Shown: in pieces, positions 60,480-64,000 of the stretch | Numbering within the stretch: position 1 is the first letter of the stretch | Layout of the letters: every line of letters begins with the position of its first letter | DNA from: Molossus alvarezi | Lineage: Eukaryota; Chordata; Mammalia; Chiroptera; Molossidae | Direction of reading: 5' to 3' | Assembly (NCBI GenBank): GCA_037176705.1 | Contig: CM073885.1 | Coordinates: forward strand, 91,388,501-91,452,500 | DNA: 64,000 nt | Made by a program: the position numbers and the translations under genes | Notes under the pieces: generated by a model | What the model was told of the DNA's origin: nothing | Seen by the model: only the letters and a program-made list of their open reading frames with translations | Databases searched by the model: none

Positions 60480-61416
60480 AGCACATTCAAGCAATGTACT
60501 TCATTCTTTCATTCTACATACATTTATTGAAAACAACCTGTGTTGAAGACACTTAAGATTTTTGGATAAAGTGTTGAACAAGAGGAAGATCTTACCCTCA
60601 TGGAGCTTACAGTCTAATCAGGAGACACACACTAAACAAGTAAAGATCAATATATTTCAAGCAGTGACAAAAGCTATTAAGAAACATAAAGGAGGCTAAC
60701 AAGGGGATAGGTATTGACAATATGTGGTGGGAGAGGTGGACACTATTTTCTGTTGGGTGATCAGTGAAAGCCAGTCCGAGGAGGTGCAATATGAACAGAA
60801 ATGTCAAAGGAGTTAGTCAATGAGCCATGTAAATATCTTAGGGAGACTCTTCAGGAAAGAGAACAGCAAACACAAAGAACCTTAAGTCTAAATAAGTCTG
60901 GTTTTTAGCATTAAAGCAAAAATGTCCTTGTTGCTACAGAAAGAACTAAGCAGAGAGTAAACGGAAAGTTAGGCAGGGGGCAGAGCATGCAGGGTTTCAT
61001 AAGCCACAATAATGGGTTTAACTCTGATCCTGAATGTGATAGAAATATTGGTGATTTCTCTGTAGAGGAGAGATATTCACTGGTTTCAATTTTAAATGAC
61101 TCCAAGGATTTTGGTCTGAGCCAATGGATGGATAGTGCTGAGGTGCTGAGGTGAGGGAAACAAGAGAGGAGCAGGTTGTGAAGGAGGAGTCAGGGGGGAG
61201 GGGTGAACAAAGTTCCAATTTAGATTAAGTTTGTGATGTGTATTAGACAACGAAAAGGAAATTTTGAATAGGTAATTGAATATAAAAAGGTAGAGCCCAG
61301 GAGGGAAGTCTGTACTGGCGGAAAAGAGTTAGATATCATCTGCGTTTAGATGATATTGAAGGTCATGGGGCTAGAAGAGATTGCATAGAGAGTGGCTGTA
61401 GATAGGAAAGAATACC
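60480..61416 (-). mobile_element. L2, antisense, 3' portion
   Basis: Starts with ttcattctttcattctacatacatttattg (reversed L2 3' end), then accctcatggagcttacagtctaat, gggtttcataagccac, gactccaaggattttggtctgag and agatatcatctgcgtttagatgatat. Unusually long and ordered for L2. Continues after a young L1 at 61779. Confidence 0.85.
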
Positions 61417-61778
61417 CTTTGGGGCAGCATGGAGGGACCTGGAGAGCATTATGCTAAGCAAAATAAGCCAGTCAGAGAAAGACAGGTATCACATGATCTC
61501 ACTTACATGTGGAATCTAATGAACAAAAATAAACTGACAAAAAATAGATCCAGAGACATGGAAGCAAAGCAGACGGATGAACCTCAGAGGGACGGGGTAG
61601 GTTGGGGTGGGGTGGGAAGAGATAAACCAAAGAACTTACATGCATAACCGATGGACACAGATGACAGTGAGGGGAAGGCAGGAGGCGGGTGGGTATGGGG
61701 AGCAGGAGGTCTATGGGGAAAAGGAGAGGGGGCGCATGTGTAATACTTTCAACAATAAAGATAAACTTTTTAAAAAGA
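61417..61778 (+). mobile_element. 5'-truncated young L1 3' end, sense
   Basis: Covers the end of ORF2 (catggagggacctggagagc; tcacatgatctcacttac) and a G-rich 3' UTR with gagataaaccaaagaactta, then an A-rich tail. Target duplication aaagaatacc at 61407-61416 and 61779-61788. Same type as L1 copies 1 and 2. Confidence 0.94.
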
Positions 61779-62110
61779 AAAGAATACCAAGAACTGAGTC
61801 AGGGCTCTCTAACATAAAGAGGAAGAGAAGCCTGCAAAGAAAGTAGAGAGCAGTCAGGAAAGAAGAAAGAGAAGAAAGTGTGGTGTCTCATAAGCTAAGT
61901 GAAGAGAGTATGTCAACTATGAGACAGTGGACACCTCTGTCACATTCTGCAAAGGCATCAAGTGTGAGAAGGGCTTAGCATAGATCATTGGATTTGGCAA
62001 ATGATATGTATCAATAATATCCTTGACAAGGTTTCAGTGGAGTAGCATGGATAAAATCTAGACTGGAGAGGTTGAGGAGAGAATGGGAAGTGAAGAAGAA
62101 AATAAGACAT
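61779..62110 (-). mobile_element. L2, antisense, continuation
   Basis: agtgtggtgtctcataagctaag, gtcacattctgcaaaggcatcaag and ttcagtggagtagcatgg continue the L2 interrupted at 61416. Confidence 0.8.
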
Positions 62111-62146
62111 TTAATTAGTTTCCTCATTAGTAAAATGCAGAGCTTG

Positions 62147-62372
62147 TCTGGCCGGTGTGGCTCACTGGTTAAGCGTCAACCCATGCAACAAGAGGTCGCC
62201 AGTTCGATTCCCAGTCAGGACATATGCCCAGGTTGCAGGCAAATCCCCAGTGGGGGGCATGCAGGAGGCAGCCAATTGATGTTCTCTCTCATTGCTGTTT
62301 CTATCTCTCTCTCCCTCTCCCTTTCTCTCTCTCTCAAAATTAATAAAGGAAAAAAATTTTTTTTAATAAAAT
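62147..62372 (+). mobile_element. VES SINE, type B
   Basis: Head tctggccggtgtggctcactgg, B box agttcgattcccag, no 3' stem-loop. Target duplication aaaatgcagagctt(g) at 62132-62146 and aaaatacagagcttg at 62373-62387 (one difference). Confidence 0.94.
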
Positions 62373-62878
62373 AAAATACAGAGCTTGATCTAAATAACCT
62401 GAGATTCCTTCTATCTAAACGTTTTTATATTTTTATTATGAATTTCAGCTTCTTTCATGTCTGCTACTTTGTCAACCCCTAAATTCCTGATTTATTTCAT
62501 TCCCTTCCATTGCAATTTAAAATGAGAGAGAAAAAGTTACTGGACATTAGCAATTTCTCCCCAGAACTAATTTTTCAATTTCATAGGTCAGGTAACATTA
62601 TTGCCTGTTAGCCTGTGTTGATATTTTTTGGCTTTTATTTTGGATTTGTTGCCATTAACAGGGAAATATTTTCATTTCTTAATTTTCTTAATATGTTATT
62701 TTCCGAAACTTACTGCCTTAAGCCACCTTTGCAGAAAATGTAGTAATTGGCAGCATTGCCGGAAACTTTAAAATATATCTAACATAGTCTAAGAGGGGTA
62801 AATAAGATGCTATTGTCTTTCTAATCCAAAATGAGCAATGGGTGCAACAATTAGATATTTTAATTATAGTTATCTACA

Positions 62879-63105
62879 GCCTGTCCTGTGTGGCTCAGTG
62901 GTTGAGTATTGACCCATGTACCAAGTGGCCACTGGTTCGATTCCTGGTCAGGGCACATGCCCAGGTTGTGGGCCCAATCTTCAGTGGGGGACATGCAGGA
63001 GGTGGCCAATAGATGTTCTCTCTCATCGATGTTTCTATCTCTCTCTTCCTCTCCCTTCCTCTCTCTCTAGAATCAATAAAGAAAAAAATTAAAACAAATA
63101 AACAA
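62879..63105 (+). mobile_element. VES SINE, type B
   Basis: Head gcctgtcctgtgtggctcagtgg, B box ggttcgattcctgg, CT tract, tagaatcaataaag and A-rich tail. No clear target duplication; older than the 62147 copy. Confidence 0.92.
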
Positions 63106-63282
63106 AAATATATTGTTATTGGCAGGATACTCCTATCTTGGTAATATGAACACTCAAGTCAATTAACTATGTTCTAATGGAAACAAGAGAATAAAAATCT
63201 CCTGTTTAGGTCATATCTTCCATATACTAAGTTTTAAAAACATAACAACTCTGGCCTATCAAGAAATACTTCTACTTTACTA

Positions 63283-63900
63283 TAGTCAGCCCTCGTTTAT
63301 TGTGTTTAATCAGTTCCAGATTCTACTGCAATAAATGAATTTCCACGAAGTAGAATTCTTTATTTATAAATCAAATATTTTCGCAGTTAGAGCATACAAA
63401 ACCTGTTTATAACCTTTTAAATACGTTTTTTAACATTATTAGAGCCCTCTAGACATGAAATAACACCCTTTAGTCACCATTACACTTGTATTACCCAATT
63501 TTTAGACAAAATAAGAGAAAATAAGACATATTAAACATTACAAATATATAATTATTGTACATTTAATTACACACACACACAGTTCTTACACACTACCACT
63601 AACCTATGAAAATAGTACAACTTGTTCAATGAAGTGATAAAGATGAAGAGATGTACTGCACAGCAAAGAAGAGCAAGGTTGCTTCTGATGTGTAGCGATG
63701 TAGAAGTGTGTATGAGAGAAATTAACTTGCATGAGGCTGAGCCAATCAGATGCCAGGATAGGAAAAGGATTGGATAGCCAGTCAGTGAACAGGATGCTCT
63801 GATTGGCTTGGTTTCACCACACCCAATTTTTTGGAAAAAAGTTATTGCCCACACACAAGGAGTGGTCAAACAGTTGCACCTGGAGTTGAAGGATTTGCGG
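63283..63900 (+). mobile_element. Tigger-like (TcMar) DNA transposon, partial
   Basis: Begins agtcagccctcgtttattg, followed by the subterminal texts gcaataaatgaatttccacgaagtag and attattagagccctctagacatg, which I associate with Tigger/pogo non-autonomous elements. The right end could not be fixed. A 100-codon antisense frame inside it is not a gene. The last 100 bases of the window show nothing further. Confidence 0.5.
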
Positions 63901-64000
63901 GGGTGCTCAAATACATAGGCCTACAGTCCATACGTACAGTAATTTTAATTGTAATTGTAATTCAGGGGTGTAGAATTGACTCAGACAACCGAGCGTGCGC

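Noticed and set aside
63567..63869. 100-codon antisense frame near the window end
   Set aside because: Lies in a Tigger-like non-autonomous element and has no transposase signature.
1..64000. A novel multi-gene system
   Set aside because: There are no host genes to form one. All coding-like signal is LINE-derived, and the rest is repeats or unique non-coding DNA.

Overview
The window is non-coding nuclear DNA from a mammal, almost certainly a bat. The main evidence is about ten copies of a tRNA-derived SINE of the bat VES type, with pol III A and B boxes, a pyrimidine-rich 3' half and an A-rich tail. Mammalian L1 copies (young and old), a half-L1 (HAL1) and old mammalian repeats (L2, MIR) fit the same picture. 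I see no host protein-coding exon, tRNA, rRNA or CRISPR array. Every long protein-like reading frame belongs to a LINE. Family assignments are from memory of consensus sequences, not from a search.

Layout. 1-2306: an antisense L1 whose 5' UTR is joined directly to the middle of ORF2. 2404-2651: a VES SINE. 2652-9720: an old L2 split by full-length L1 copy 1 (3278-9525, 15-bp target-site duplication), which carries tandem ~107-bp repeats at its 5' end and has a VES inside ORF2. 10082-16124: a VES whose 3' flank was hit by a younger full-length L1, copy 2. 16125-36272: old L2, MIR and L1M pieces, a hAT-like element, three VES copies (two near 27.2-28.0 kb, one at 35.3 kb), microsatellites and unique AT-rich DNA. 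36273-49129: mostly unique DNA with two VES copies and one antisense L1 3' end. 49130-54295: an old sense L1M interrupted by a 329-bp inverted duplicate of 38800-39128, a SINE fragment and a HAL1 in antisense (12-bp duplication). 54296-64000: L2 and L1 pieces, a long repeat-poor stretch (56775-60479), a long antisense L2 split by a young truncated L1, three VES copies and a Tigger-like DNA transposon end.

There is no gene network here. What links the elements is retrotransposition: L1 (ORF1p RNA chaperone, ORF2p endonuclease and reverse transcriptase) is the known driver of its own copies and the presumed driver of HAL1 and VES copies. The nesting gives a relative age order: L2, MIR and L1M oldest; then L1 copy 1; then L1 copy 2, HAL1 and the youngest VES copies. 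The most unusual observations are the near-identical inverted duplication with no sign of retrotransposition, the 5' monomers of L1 copy 1, the HAL1 whose ORF1 has a single stop, and a recurring 3' stem-loop in one VES subfamily.
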